From NCBI RefSeq assembly GCF_000165835.1, contig NC_014640.1, positions 6,386,001-6,450,000 on the forward strand: 64,000 nucleotides of DNA, read 5' to 3'. The stretch comes from Achromobacter xylosoxidans A8. Lineage in GTDB: Bacteria; Pseudomonadota; Gammaproteobacteria; Burkholderiales; Burkholderiaceae_B. Of the stretch, positions 22,992 through 31,587 are shown in pieces (positions within the stretch are counted from its first letter, which is position 1; each line of letters begins with the position of its first letter). The translations under genes were made by a program, and so were the position numbers. The notes under the pieces were generated by a model. The model did not search any database, was not told where the DNA came from, and saw only the letters and a program-made list of their open reading frames with translations.

Positions 22992-23720
22992 ATGAGCAAA
23001 CCTACTGCGTATCTCGTGACCGGCGGCAGCGCCGGGATCGGAGCGGCGATCATCCGCATGCTGCTGGATGCGGGACACAAGGTCGTCAACATCGACTACA
23101 AGCTGCCCGAAAATCCGCCTGCGGGGCTGGTGTCATATCAGGCTGACCTGACCGACGAAGCGCGCACCCAGGAAGTCGCCCGCGAAGTGACCGAGGCCTA
23201 CAGCATCGTGGGCCTGGTCAACAACGCTGGCGCCACCCGTCCCGGCACGGCCGACACGGCCACGCTGGCGGACCTGGACTACGTAGTCAATTTGCATCTG
23301 CGCACCGCGCTGATCCTGGTGCAGGCCGCGCTGCCCGCCATGCGCGAGGCCGGTTTCGGCCGCATCGTGAACATGTCGTCGCGCGCCGCGCTGGGCAAGC
23401 CGGACCGCGTGGTCTATTCGGCCACCAAGGCCGGCCTGGTGGGCCTGACCCGCACGCTGGCCATGGAACTGGGCGGCGACGGCATCACCGTCAACGCCAT
23501 CGGTCCCGGCCCCATCGCCACTGATCTGTTCACCAAGAGCAATCCTGCTGGCGCGCCGCAGACTGAACGCATCATCAACAGCATCGTGGTCAAGCGCCTG
23601 GGCACGCCGGAAGACGTGGCGCGCGCCGCGATGTTCTTCCTGTCTCCGGACAACGGCTTCGTCACCGGCCAGATGCTGTACGTCTGCGGCGGCACGACGC
23701 TGGGCGTCGCGCCGATCTGA
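22992..23720 (+). CDS. SDR-family NAD(P)-dependent oxidoreductase
   Basis: 242 residues, classical short-chain dehydrogenase. The cofactor motif is TGGSAGIG, followed by NNAG in the middle, then Ser129/130 in NMSSRA and the catalytic Tyr142-x3-Lys146 (VVYSATKAG). The late PGPIATDLF segment and the C-terminal GQMLYVCGGTTLG are typical. Substrate unknown; the family also contains 3-hydroxyacid and dihydrodiol dehydrogenases, which would suit the neighbouring catabolic genes. It lies 31 bases after the transporter and ends the operon, convergent with the IclR gene. Confidence 0.9.
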   Translation: MSKPTAYLVTGGSAGIGAAIIRMLLDAGHKVVNIDYKLPENPPAGLVSYQADLTDEARTQEVAREVTEAYSIVGLVNNAGATRPGTADTATLADLDYVVNLHLRTALILVQAALPAMREAGFGRIVNMSSRAALGKPDRVVYSATKAGLVGLTRTLAMELGGDGITVNAIGPGPIATDLFTKSNPAGAPQTERIINSIVVKRLGTPEDVARAAMFFLSPDNGFVTGQMLYVCGGTTLGVAPI

Positions 23721-23767
23721 GGCCAGCCATGCGCACCCCGGCCGCCCTCTTCCCCTCCTTGCCTCGC

Positions 23768-24550
23768 CTAGCGGCGCAGCAGGGCGTGGTTGATCTGGTC
23801 GGCCGCGCGGCGCAGCGGCGGCAGGAAGGCCGCCAGCATTTCCTCGCGCGTGAAGCGATTGGCATGGCCGCTGACGTTCATCGCGGCGATCACGCGGCCG
23901 CTGCGGTCCATGATGGGCACGGCCACCGACTGCAGCCCCGGTTCCAGTTCCTGCGCGACGCAGGCGTAGCCGTCGGCGCGCACGCCGGCCAGCACGCGCT
24001 TGAGTTCGGCGATGTCCGTGATGGTGTGCGGCGTGTAGGACTGGATCTGGCTCAGCGCCAGCACCCGGTCCAGCTCCTGCTCCGTCAGCCCCGCCAGCAG
24101 CACGCGGCCCATCGACGTCACCCAGGCCGGCAGACGGCTGCCCACGGCCAGGTTGATGGTCATGACCTTGTGCGTGGACAGGCGCAGGATGTAGACGATG
24201 TCCGCGCCTTCCAGCACCGAAACGGAACACGACTCCCGCGTCTGCTCGGCCACTTCTTCCATGTACGGCAACGCCAAGTTCCACAGCGGCGTGCCGGACA
24301 GGTAGGCGTAGCCGAGTTCCAGGATGCGCGGGGTCAGCGCGAACTTGCGGTCGTCGACGGTGACGTAGCCCAGGTGCTCCAGCGTCAGCAGGATGCGGCG
24401 CGCGCCGGCGCGAGTCAGCCCGGTCACCGCGGCGACCTCGGACAGCGTCATCTGCGAACGGTCGGGGCCAAAGGCCCGGATCACGGACAAGCCGCGCGCG
24501 AAGGACTGCACGTAGCTGTCGCTGGGTTGCTGGGTATCTTGCTCGGCCAT
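23768..24550 (-). CDS. IclR-family transcriptional regulator, PcaR/PcaU/CatR-like
   Basis: 260 residues. The N-terminal winged helix (about 12-70: VQSFARGLSVIRAFG, LSEVAAVTGLTRAGARRILLTLEHLGYV) is followed by the IclR effector domain (about 85-255) with VAVPIMDRSGRVIAAMNVSGHANRF. The opening matches regulators of the beta-ketoadipate branch (PcaR, PcaU, PobR). It is divergent from pcaI. The shared intergenic region carries two tandem GTTC-N7-GAAC palindromes, and a matching pair lies upstream of the operon starting at 20507, so it probably controls both and its own gene. Confidence 0.92.
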   Translation of the reverse strand: MAEQDTQQPSDSYVQSFARGLSVIRAFGPDRSQMTLSEVAAVTGLTRAGARRILLTLEHLGYVTVDDRKFALTPRILELGYAYLSGTPLWNLALPYMEEVAEQTRESCSVSVLEGADIVYILRLSTHKVMTINLAVGSRLPAWVTSMGRVLLAGLTEQELDRVLALSQIQSYTPHTITDIAELKRVLAGVRADGYACVAQELEPGLQSVAVPIMDRSGRVIAAMNVSGHANRFTREEMLAAFLPPLRRAADQINHALLRR

Positions 24551-24629
24551 CCGTCTACCGCAAAAAGAGTAAATGGGGATGACGCCGCGCCGGCTCGCCT
24601 TGACGCCCGGTTCATCCCCATGAAACGAT

Positions 24630-24663
24630 GTTCTTCAGAAGAACGAAAGTTCTAATTAAGAAC
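24630..24663. promoter_or_regulatory. tandem palindromic operator between iclR and pcaI
   Basis: Two perfect GTTC-N7-GAAC palindromes lie at 24630-24644 (centre TTCAGAA) and 24649-24663 (centre TAATTAA), separated by four bases, giving a 19-base period, close to two helical turns. They are 80 bases from the IclR start and 33 bases before the pcaI ATG, where they would overlap the pcaI promoter. A related tandem lies at 20356-20389. Confidence 0.7.
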
Positions 24664-24695
24664 AAATTATGACACGCCACCTATGAGCAAACATC

Positions 24696-25385
24696 ATGAT
24701 TTCTAAGCTTGTTGCAAGCGCGGCGGCCGCCCTGGCGGACGTACCCGACGGCGCCACCGTCATGATCGGCGGCTTCGGCACTGCCGGCCAGCCCATGGAA
24801 CTGATCGACGCCCTGCTCGAGCAGGGCGCCAAGGACCTGGTCATCATCAACAACAACGCCGGCAACGGCACCACCGGCCTGGCCGCCCTGCTGGGCGCCA
24901 ACCGCGTGCGCAAGATCATCTGTTCATTCCCGCGCCAGGTGGATTCGCAGATCTTCGACGGCCTGTACCGCAGCGGCAAGATCGAGCTGGAACTCGTGCC
25001 CCAGGGCAACCTGGCCGAACGCATCCGCGCCGCCGGCGCCGGCATCGGCGCGTTCTTCACGCCCACCGGCTACGGCACGCCGCTGGCCGACGGCAAGGAG
25101 ATCCGCGAGATCAACGGCCGCCAGTACGTGCTGGAATATCCGCTGCACGCCGACTACGCGCTCATCAAGGCCGAGCGCGGCGACCGCTGGGGCAATCTGG
25201 TCTATCGCAAGACCGCCCGCAACTTCGGCCCCATCATGGCGAGCGCCGCGCGCGTAGCCGTGGCGCAGGTGCGCGAAGTGGTTGAACTGGGCGAGCTGGA
25301 CCCCGAAACCGTCGTGACCCCCGGCATCTTCGTCAAACGCGTCGTGCAGATCGCAGCCACCCCGGCCGCCAAGGAGCAGCAATGA
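24696..25385 (+). CDS. pcaI: 3-oxoadipate CoA-transferase, alpha subunit
   Basis: 229 residues. It is the A subunit of a family I CoA-transferase: glycine-rich GATVMIGGFGTAGQP near residues 18-32, then the conserved GAFFTPTGYGTPLADGKE and ERGDRWGNLVYRKTARNF. With PcaJ it moves CoA from succinyl-CoA to 3-oxoadipate (or a related 3-oxoacid such as acetoacetate). Its stop overlaps the pcaJ start (ATGA). The neighbours catC and pcaD favour 3-oxoadipate, although SCOT-type acetoacetate activity cannot be excluded, as an AtoE carrier is nearby. Confidence 0.92.
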   Translation: MISKLVASAAAALADVPDGATVMIGGFGTAGQPMELIDALLEQGAKDLVIINNNAGNGTTGLAALLGANRVRKIICSFPRQVDSQIFDGLYRSGKIELELVPQGNLAERIRAAGAGIGAFFTPTGYGTPLADGKEIREINGRQYVLEYPLHADYALIKAERGDRWGNLVYRKTARNFGPIMASAARVAVAQVREVVELGELDPETVVTPGIFVKRVVQIAATPAAKEQQ

Positions 25386-26026
25386 GCACCAAACTGACCC
25401 GCGACCAGATCGCCGCCCGCGTGGCGCAGGACATTCCCGAAGGCGCCTACGTGAACCTGGGCATCGGCCTGCCCACGCTCGTCGCCAACCATCTGCCGGC
25501 TGACCGCGAAGTCATCCTGCACACCGAAAACGGCATGCTGGGCATGGGCCCTGCCCCCGCCAAGGGCGAAGAAGATTACGACCTGATCAACGCCGGCAAG
25601 CAGCCCGTAACGGAACTGCCCGGCTGCTCGTTCTTCCATCACGCCGACTCGTTCGCAATGATGCGCGGCGGCCACCTGGACATCTGCGTGCTGGGCGCCT
25701 TCCAGGTGTCGCAACACGGCGACCTGGCCAACTGGCACACCGGCGCGCCCGACGCCATCCCCGCCGTGGGCGGCGCGATGGACCTGGCCATCGGCGCCAA
25801 GGACGTCTTCGTGATGATGGAACTGCAGACCCGCGAAGGCCAGAGCAAACTGGTCGAAGCCTGCACCTATCCGCTGACCGGCGTGCGCTGCGTGTCGCGC
25901 GTGTACACCGACGTGGCGGTGTTCGACATCCGCGCCGACGGCGTGACCGTCATCGACATGTTCGGCGACACCACCGCCGACGAGCTGCTGCGCCTGACTG
26001 GCCTGCCGCTGAAGTTTTCCCGCTGA
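25382..26026 (+). CDS. pcaJ: 3-oxoadipate CoA-transferase, beta subunit
   Basis: 214 residues. It is the B subunit of the family I CoA-transferase, with the catalytic glutamate (Glu49) in the LHTENGMLGMGP segment that forms the enzyme-CoA thioester. GAFQVSQHGDLANWH and KLVEACTYPLTG are further signatures. Translation is coupled to pcaI through an ATGA overlap. No thiolase gene (pcaF) follows, so the final cleavage to succinyl-CoA and acetyl-CoA must be supplied from elsewhere. Confidence 0.93.
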   Translation: MSTKLTRDQIAARVAQDIPEGAYVNLGIGLPTLVANHLPADREVILHTENGMLGMGPAPAKGEEDYDLINAGKQPVTELPGCSFFHHADSFAMMRGGHLDICVLGAFQVSQHGDLANWHTGAPDAIPAVGGAMDLAIGAKDVFVMMELQTREGQSKLVEACTYPLTGVRCVSRVYTDVAVFDIRADGVTVIDMFGDTTADELLRLTGLPLKFSR

Positions 26027-26078
26027 GTTTTGTGCGCGCTCCGGCAGGGCCGGAGCGGCTTTACAGGAGAGAGTCATC

Positions 26079-26354
26079 ATGTTGTTCATGGTTCAAATGC
26101 AGGTCAATCTTCCCGTCGACATGCCCGCCGAGCGCGCCGACAAGCTGAAGGCCGATGAAAAGGCCCTGGCCCAACAATTGCAGCGCGACGGCAAGTGGAA
26201 GAACCTGTGGCGCGTGGCCGGCCGCTACGCCAACGTCAGCATCTTCGACGTCGAAAGCAACGATGAACTGCACGCGCTGCTGTCCTCGCTGCCGCTGTTC
26301 CCGTACATGGATATCAACGTCACGGCGCTGGCGCGCCACCCCTCGGCGATCTGA
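26079..26354 (+). CDS. catC: muconolactone delta-isomerase
   Basis: 91 residues, about the size of CatC. It isomerises (+)-muconolactone to 3-oxoadipate enol-lactone in catechol degradation. The N-terminus MLFMVQMQVNLPVDM and the central LKADEKALAQQLQ, LWRVAGRYANVSIFDV and LPLFPYMDINV run parallel to known CatC proteins throughout. A GGAGAG ribosome site precedes the ATG. Neither catA nor catB is present in the window, which is unusual for a catC gene. Confidence 0.95.
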   Translation: MLFMVQMQVNLPVDMPAERADKLKADEKALAQQLQRDGKWKNLWRVAGRYANVSIFDVESNDELHALLSSLPLFPYMDINVTALARHPSAI

Positions 26355-26366
26355 CAGGAGCAGTCC

Positions 26367-26663
26367 ATGCCCTACATCATCGAAACGTTCGACAAGCCCG
26401 GCCACCAGGAAGTGCGCCAGCAGCATCGCGCCGCGCATCTGGAATACCTGGACACGAACAAGCAACTGCTGCTGGCCTGCGGCGCCAAGCTGCAGGACGA
26501 CGGCAAGGACGCCGGCGGCGGCCTGTACATCGTGGCCCTGGAAACGCGCGAAGCCGCGCAGCAGTTCATCGATGCCGACCCATTCTCCCTGGCCGGCCTG
26601 TTCGAGCGCGTGACCATCACGCGCTGGCGCAAGGCCTACCTCGACGGCGTCTGCCATCTGTAA
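26367..26663 (+). CDS. YciI-like dimeric alpha/beta-barrel protein
   Basis: 98 residues, one YciI-type domain. The HRAAHLEYLD segment (His and Asp of the presumed active site) and the DADPFSLAGLFERVTITRWRKA tail are typical. YciI relatives are small dimeric barrels; a few have dehalogenase or lactone-isomerase-like activities, most are uncharacterised. It sits between catC and pcaD with 12 and 19 base gaps, so it is probably co-transcribed and acts on the same lactone intermediates or a substituted version. The exact reaction is unknown. Confidence 0.85.
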   Translation: MPYIIETFDKPGHQEVRQQHRAAHLEYLDTNKQLLLACGAKLQDDGKDAGGGLYIVALETREAAQQFIDADPFSLAGLFERVTITRWRKAYLDGVCHL

Positions 26664-26682
26664 TCGCAAGGAATAAACCCAC

Positions 26683-27462
26683 ATGTCTTACGCCGATCTC
26701 AGCCAGGCACGGCTGTACTACGTCATCGATGGCCCCGCGGATGCGCCGGTGCTGGTGCTCTCCAACTCGCTGGGCACCTGCTCCGACATGTGGGCCCGCC
26801 AGATTCCCGAACTGAGCAAGCACTTCCGTGTGCTGCGCTACGACACCCGCGGCCACGGCAAATCGTCCATCCCCGAAGGCGAATACAGCTTCGAGCAGCT
26901 GGGCAACGACGTCGCCGAACTGCTGGCGCATCTGAACATCAAGCGCGCGCACTTCTGCGGCCTGTCGATGGGCGGCCCCACCGGCCTGTGGCTGGCGCTG
27001 GCGCGTCCCGAGCTGCTGGACAAGCTGATCCTGTGCAACACCGCCGCGCGCATCGGCTCGGCCGAAGGCTGGAGCGCCCGCATCGCCGCGGTCGCCGAAC
27101 AGACCCTGGAAAAGATGGCGCCCACGCTGGTCGAACGCTGGCTCACCGACAGCTACCGCGCCGCCGAGCCGGGACTGACCCAGGTGCTGATCGACATGCT
27201 GCGCCGCACGCCGGACGCCGGCTACTCGGGCAATTGCGCCGCGCTGCGCGACGCCGACTTCCGCGAACAGGTGGCCTCGATCAAGGCGCCCACGCTGGTC
27301 ATCAGCAGCACGCACGATCTGGCCGCCACGCCGGCCCAAGGCCAAGAGCTGGCCGCAGCCATACCTGGCGCGCGCTACTTTGAAATGAACACCTCCCATA
27401 TCTCGAACTGGGAGCAACCGGAAGTCTTCACCCGCACGGTCGTCGACTTCCTGAAGGGGTAA
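26683..27462 (+). CDS. pcaD: 3-oxoadipate enol-lactonase
   Basis: 259 residues, alpha/beta hydrolase. It hydrolyses 3-oxoadipate enol-lactone to 3-oxoadipate. The nucleophile Ser95 is in CGLSMGG, the oxyanion-hole region is SNSLGTCSDMW, the acid is in SSTHDLAATP and the catalytic His in NTSHISNWEQP, all matching PcaD/CatD. It follows the YciI-like gene by 19 bases and precedes the cyclase gene by 5, within a single transcript. Confidence 0.94.
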   Translation: MSYADLSQARLYYVIDGPADAPVLVLSNSLGTCSDMWARQIPELSKHFRVLRYDTRGHGKSSIPEGEYSFEQLGNDVAELLAHLNIKRAHFCGLSMGGPTGLWLALARPELLDKLILCNTAARIGSAEGWSARIAAVAEQTLEKMAPTLVERWLTDSYRAAEPGLTQVLIDMLRRTPDAGYSGNCAALRDADFREQVASIKAPTLVISSTHDLAATPAQGQELAAAIPGARYFEMNTSHISNWEQPEVFTRTVVDFLKG

Positions 27463-27467
27463 ACGGC

Positions 27468-28508
27468 ATGCAGCGCTGGAAAAACCGGCCCGAAGGCTCC
27501 AACTGGGGCGACTTCGGACCCGACGACCAACTCGGCCGCCTGAACCTCATCACCGAAGAACAGGTCCTGAAAGGTGCGCGCGAAATCCGCGCCGGCAAGA
27601 CCTTCTGCCTGTCGCTGCCGCTGGACCTGCCCGGCGGCAACGTGCTCAACCCGCGCCGCCATCCGCCGCAGCTGAGCCCCACGCGCCTGGCGGACACGCC
27701 GTACCTGAACTTCCCGCTGCGCAACGTCAACCCGGACGCGGTCGACGTGCTGAGCGACGACCAGGTGCTGCTGTCGATGCAGTATTCGACGCAATGGGAC
27801 GCGCTGGCCCACGTGGGCGCCTTGTTCGACGCCGACGGCGACGGCAAGCCCGAACTGCGCTACTACAACGGCTACCAGGCCGGCGTGGACGTCATCGGTC
27901 CGGCCGACGGCGACCATACCGGCTGCGGCTGCAACAGCGGCGGCCCGTCCGCGGCGCTGAAGCTGGGCGTGGAAAACCTGGCCCAGAAAGGCATGCAGGG
28001 CCGCGGCGTGCTGGTGGACCTGTTCCGTCACTACGGCGCCGGCCGCACGCTGATCGGCCACGCGGAACTGATGCACGTGCTGAAGGCCGACAACATCAGC
28101 GTCGAACCCGGCGACATGCTGGTGCTGCGCACCGGCTATGCCGAAGCGGTGGTCGCCATGAACGGCACGCCCGACGCCGAAACGCTGCACACCTACGGCG
28201 CGGCGCTGGACGGCACCGACCAGGCGCTGCTGCAATGGATCACCGACAGCGGCATCGCCGCCATCTGCGCCGACAACTACGCCGTGGAAGCCTATCCCGC
28301 GCGCGAGAAAACCGGCCCGCGCGCCATGCTGCCGCTGCACCACCATTGCCTGTTCAAGCTGGGCCTGCCGCTGGCGGAACTCTGGTACCTGAAGGACCTG
28401 GCGGACTGGCTGCACGCCAACGGCCGGCATCACTTCATGCTGACCGCGCCGCCCTTGCGCCTGCCGCATGCGATCGGGTCGCCGGTCACGCCGATCGCGA
28501 CGGTGTGA
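27468..28508 (+). CDS. cyclase-family metal-dependent hydrolase
   Basis: 346 residues of the long form of the cyclase family, which also includes kynurenine formamidase and isatin hydrolase. The likely metal-binding part is in YSTQWDALAHVG and the later GHAELMHVL and ADNYAVEAYP segments; the short-form H-x-G-T-H-x-D motif is not exact. Members hydrolyse amides or lactones. It is the last gene of the pca/cat-like operon, with an AAGGGG ribosome site, and a strong bidirectional terminator follows. A role in opening a lactone or cyclic precursor would fit its neighbours, but is unproven. Confidence 0.85.
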   Translation: MQRWKNRPEGSNWGDFGPDDQLGRLNLITEEQVLKGAREIRAGKTFCLSLPLDLPGGNVLNPRRHPPQLSPTRLADTPYLNFPLRNVNPDAVDVLSDDQVLLSMQYSTQWDALAHVGALFDADGDGKPELRYYNGYQAGVDVIGPADGDHTGCGCNSGGPSAALKLGVENLAQKGMQGRGVLVDLFRHYGAGRTLIGHAELMHVLKADNISVEPGDMLVLRTGYAEAVVAMNGTPDAETLHTYGAALDGTDQALLQWITDSGIAAICADNYAVEAYPAREKTGPRAMLPLHHHCLFKLGLPLAELWYLKDLADWLHANGRHHFMLTAPPLRLPHAIGSPVTPIATV

Positions 28509-28544
28509 TTGCTGCGAACCGCGCAAGCGCATATCGCGCAAATG

Positions 28545-28575
28545 AAAAGAGCTCCAGACTTGGAGCTCTTTTTTT
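28545..28575. terminator. bidirectional terminator between the pca-type operon and ubiX
   Basis: A perfect stem of at least 10 bp (28547-28556 with 28561-28570, arm AAGAGCTCCA) with a GACT loop is flanked by an A-run on the left and a T-run on the right, so it can end transcription of the cyclase gene (+) and of ubiX (-). Confidence 0.9.
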
Positions 28576-28589
28576 AGATGCGGCGATCG

Positions 28590-29153
28590 TTACTTCATGC
28601 CTTCCCAATGCGGGCCAGGCACCACGATATCGAACATCTCCAGCACGCGTGCCACGGTATGGTCCACCATTTCTTCAATGGAAGCGGGCCGGTGGTAGAA
28701 CGCGGGCAGCGGCGGAAACACGATGCCGCCCATTTCGGTCACGGCGGTCATATTGCGCAGATGCGCCAGGTTGAACGGCGTCTCGCGCACCATCATTACC
28801 AGACGCCGGCGTTCCTTGAGGGTGACGTCGGCGGCGCGGGTGATGAGGTTATCCGACAGGCCATGGGCCACGGCCGCCAGCGTACGCATGGAGCATGGCA
28901 CGATCACCATGCCCGCGGTCTGGAACGCGCCGCTGGCCAGGGTGGCGCCCACGTCGCGCACGCTGTGCACGTGGTCCGCCAGTGCATAGACATCATGGCG
29001 GCCGACGTCCAGTTCGTGCTTGATGTTCAGCACGCCGGACGCCGACACCACCAGATGCGTTTCGACATCGTCCACGCCGCGCAATGCCTGCAGCATGCGC
29101 ACCGCGTACAGGGCGCCCGTGGCGCCCGTGATGCCGATGACCAGTCGCCGCAT
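28590..29153 (-). CDS. ubiX: flavin prenyltransferase
   Basis: 187 residues. It prenylates FMN to make the cofactor of UbiD-type decarboxylases used in ubiquinone synthesis and in aromatic-acid decarboxylation. Visible are GITGATGALYAVRML (FMN phosphate loop), PCSMRTLAAVAHGLSDNLITRAADVTLKERR (the family signature with the conserved Ser-Met-Lys-Thr-like loop) and VRETPFNLAHLRNM. It is the last gene of the hemA-to-ubiX group, 7 bases after grxD. Confidence 0.95.
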   Translation of the reverse strand: MRRLVIGITGATGALYAVRMLQALRGVDDVETHLVVSASGVLNIKHELDVGRHDVYALADHVHSVRDVGATLASGAFQTAGMVIVPCSMRTLAAVAHGLSDNLITRAADVTLKERRRLVMMVRETPFNLAHLRNMTAVTEMGGIVFPPLPAFYHRPASIEEMVDHTVARVLEMFDIVVPGPHWEGMK

Positions 29154-29160
29154 GGGCTGA

Positions 29161-29487
29161 TCAGGCCGTTGCGCCGGATTGATCCAGCAGCGTCTTCAGT
29201 TCGCCGGATTCGTTCATCTCGTTCATGATGTCCGAGCCGCCGATGAACTCGCCAGCCACGTACAGCTGCGGAATCGTGGGCCAGCTGGAGAACTCCTTGA
29301 TGCCCTGGCGGACTTCGTCGTCTTCCAGCACATTGACGGTGACCAGCTTCTTCACGCCACAGCCCTTCAGGATCTGGATGGCCTTGCCGGAAAAGCCGCA
29401 TTGCGGGAATTGGGCGGTGCCCTTCATGAACAGCACGACGGGGTGCTGGGTCACGGTTTCGCGGATGAATTCTTGAACGTCGCTCAT
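29161..29487 (-). CDS. grxD: monothiol glutaredoxin, Grx4 type
   Basis: 108 residues with the monothiol active site CGFS (Cys30), preceded by [10 protein letters not shown] and followed by [19 protein letters not shown]. Grx4 proteins bind a [2Fe-2S] cluster with glutathione and deliver it to target proteins. Start at ATG 29487; twelve further codons upstream are open but not conserved. It lies in the translation-termination/haem gene block, an order common in this bacterial group. Confidence 0.96.
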   Translation of the reverse strand: MSDVQEFIRETVTQHPVVLFMKGTAQFPQCGFSGKAIQILKGCGVKKLVTVNVLEDDEVRQGIKEFSSWPTIPQLYVAGEFIGGSDIMNEMNESGELKTLLDQSGATA

Positions 29488-29581
29488 GGTGGTCTCTTGG
29501 ACAGGCATAACGGAATACGCCAATTATAGGTACAGCGGGGAAATCCGCCCGGATACCCCGGGCGCCCCACCGGGAATGGGG

Positions 29582-30406
29582 TCAGGTGGGCAGCCGGCCA
29601 CCGGAAATACGCTCGATGCCGGCCAGGTCCCGGCGGCTGTGCACGTCCTGGAATCCGGCCGCGGCCAGCTGGTCGCGCACGGCTTGCGCCTGGTCCCAGC
29701 CATGCTCCAGCCACAGGGCGCCGCCCCGCTTCAGGTGGCGGCCGGCGCCCTGGACGATGCGAGCCAGGTCTTCCAGCCCGCCCGCACCGTCGGTCAACGC
29801 CCCCCGCGGCTCGAAACGCACGTCGCCCTGGTCCAGGTGCGGGTCGTCGCAGGCCACATAGGGCGGATTGGACACGATCAGGTCGAAGCCTTCTCCCGCC
29901 GGCACGGCCTGGTACCAACTGCCTTCGACCAGGCGCACGGACGCGGCCAGATCCCAGGCGTTGGCGGCGGCGACCGCCAGCGCGGCCGCGCTAAGGTCGG
30001 ACGCCATCACCCGCGCGTCGCGGCGCGCCAGGGCAATGGAAATGGCGATCGCACCGCTACCCGTGCCCAGGTCCAGCACTGCGGGCGCGGCCAGGCCGGC
30101 CAGGCATTCCAGCGCGGTTTCCACCAGCACCTCGGTATCCGGGCGCGGAATCAGCACGTCCGGGGTCACGCGGAAACGGTGACCCATGAATTCGCGGTGG
30201 CCCAGCAGGTAGGCCATGGGCTCCCCGGCCAGGCGCCGCTGGGCCAGGGCTTCGTAGGCGGCGGCGGTCTCGGGCAGCAGAGGGTCGGTATCGTGCGCCA
30301 GCAGCCAGGCGCGCGGCTTGGCCAGCACGTGCTCCAGCAGCATGCGCACCTCCAGGCGGGGCAGGCGCGTGTCGAGCAGCAGGCTTTTCAGCTGGGGCGG
30401 CGTCAT
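29582..30406 (-). CDS. prmC: peptide chain release factor N5-glutamine methyltransferase
   Basis: 274 residues. It methylates the Gln of the GGQ motif in release factors RF1 and RF2 using S-adenosylmethionine. The SAM-binding LDLGTGSGAI is at 111-120 and the catalytic NPPY at 180-183. The N-terminal helical domain includes AYLLGHREFMG and IPRPDTEVLVE. It starts 8 bases after the stop of prfA, which encodes its substrate, so the two are co-expressed. Confidence 0.96.
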   Translation of the reverse strand: MTPPQLKSLLLDTRLPRLEVRMLLEHVLAKPRAWLLAHDTDPLLPETAAAYEALAQRRLAGEPMAYLLGHREFMGHRFRVTPDVLIPRPDTEVLVETALECLAGLAAPAVLDLGTGSGAIAISIALARRDARVMASDLSAAALAVAAANAWDLAASVRLVEGSWYQAVPAGEGFDLIVSNPPYVACDDPHLDQGDVRFEPRGALTDGAGGLEDLARIVQGAGRHLKRGGALWLEHGWDQAQAVRDQLAAAGFQDVHSRRDLAGIERISGGRLPT

Positions 30407-30414
30407 GGCCGGGC

Positions 30415-31497
30415 TCAGATGTCGTCGCCCAGGGCCGCCAGCTGCTCGGCCTGGTGTTCGGCGATGAGCGCGCCGGTCAGCTCTTCCAGATCGCCTTCCA
30501 TGATCTGCTGCAGCTTGTACAGCGTCAGGTTGATGCGGTGGTCGGTCACGCGGCCTTGCGGAAAGTTGTAGGTACGGATGCGCTCGGAGCGGTCGCCCGA
30601 GCCGATCAGGCTCTTGCGCTCGGCGGCTTCCTTGCTCTGCCGTTCGCGGGTTTCCTTGTCTTTCAAGCGCGCAGCCAGCACCTGCATGGCCTTGTCCTTG
30701 TTGCGGTGCTGCGAACGGTCGTCCTGGCATTCCACCACCAGCCCGGTCGGCAAGTGGGTGATGCGCACCGCCGAATCGGTCTTGTTGATGTGCTGCCCGC
30801 CCGCGCCGCTGGCGCGGAAGGTGTCGATGCGCAAATCATTGGGGTTGATGACGATTTCCGACATCTCGTCCGCTTCGGCCATGATGGCCACCGTGCACGC
30901 GGAGGTATGGATGCGGCCCTGCGCCTCGGTGGCGGGCACGCGCTGCACGCGGTGCGCGCCGGATTCGAACTTCAGGCGGCCATAGGCGCCATCGCCGTCG
31001 ATGCGCGCGATCACTTCCTTGTAGCCGCCCAGTTCAGAAGCGCTCTCGGACATCAGCTCCACGCGCCAGCCGCGCTGTTCGGCGTAGCGCGTGTACATGC
31101 GCAGCAGGTCGCCCGAGAACAGCGCGCTTTCGTCGCCGCCCGTGCCCGCGCGGATTTCCAGGAACAGGCTGCGCCCGTCATTGGGGTCACGCGGCAGCAG
31201 CAGCAATTGCAGCGCGGCTTCCAGCTCTTCGAGCTTGGCGCGGCCGGATTTGATCTCGTCCTCGGCCATGGACTTCAGATCCGGGTCGGACAGCATTTCC
31301 TGGGCCGCGGCCAGATCATCCTCCGTGCGGGCGAAAGCGGTGAACGCCTCGACCACGGGTTCCAGTTCCGCGCGTTCGCGCGAGAGCTTGCGAAAACGGT
31401 CCATGTCGGACGCGGTTTCCGGTTCGGCGAGCAGCGCGTCGACCTCGATGAGGCGGTGACACAGGTGCTCCAGCCGGCTGCGCATGGAAGATTTCAT
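30415..31497 (-). CDS. prfA: peptide chain release factor 1
   Basis: 360 residues. It recognises UAA and UAG through the PAT tripeptide (188-190) and releases the peptide through GGQ (233-235, in [10 protein letters not shown]). [12 protein letters not shown] is the family signature. Start at ATG 31497, the usual position for this family; sixteen further open codons upstream are not conserved. It lies between hemA and prmC, all transcribed leftward. Confidence 0.97.
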   Translation of the reverse strand: MKSSMRSRLEHLCHRLIEVDALLAEPETASDMDRFRKLSRERAELEPVVEAFTAFARTEDDLAAAQEMLSDPDLKSMAEDEIKSGRAKLEELEAALQLLLLPRDPNDGRSLFLEIRAGTGGDESALFSGDLLRMYTRYAEQRGWRVELMSESASELGGYKEVIARIDGDGAYGRLKFESGAHRVQRVPATEAQGRIHTSACTVAIMAEADEMSEIVINPNDLRIDTFRASGAGGQHINKTDSAVRITHLPTGLVVECQDDRSQHRNKDKAMQVLAARLKDKETRERQSKEAAERKSLIGSGDRSERIRTYNFPQGRVTDHRINLTLYKLQQIMEGDLEELTGALIAEHQAEQLAALGDDI

Positions 31498-31587
31498 GGG
31501 GAATGACCAAAAAGAAAAACGGGAAAGCGGATAGCGGGCGCCCAAAAGACGAACGCCCGCCAGGAGGCGGGACGTGGGGCAGAATCG

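Noticed and set aside
24683..24706. An eight-codon frame (MSKHHDF) overlapping the pcaI start, possible leader peptide
   Set aside because: It has no ribosome site of its own, no attenuator hairpin and no repeat of a regulatory codon; chance occurrence is sufficient.
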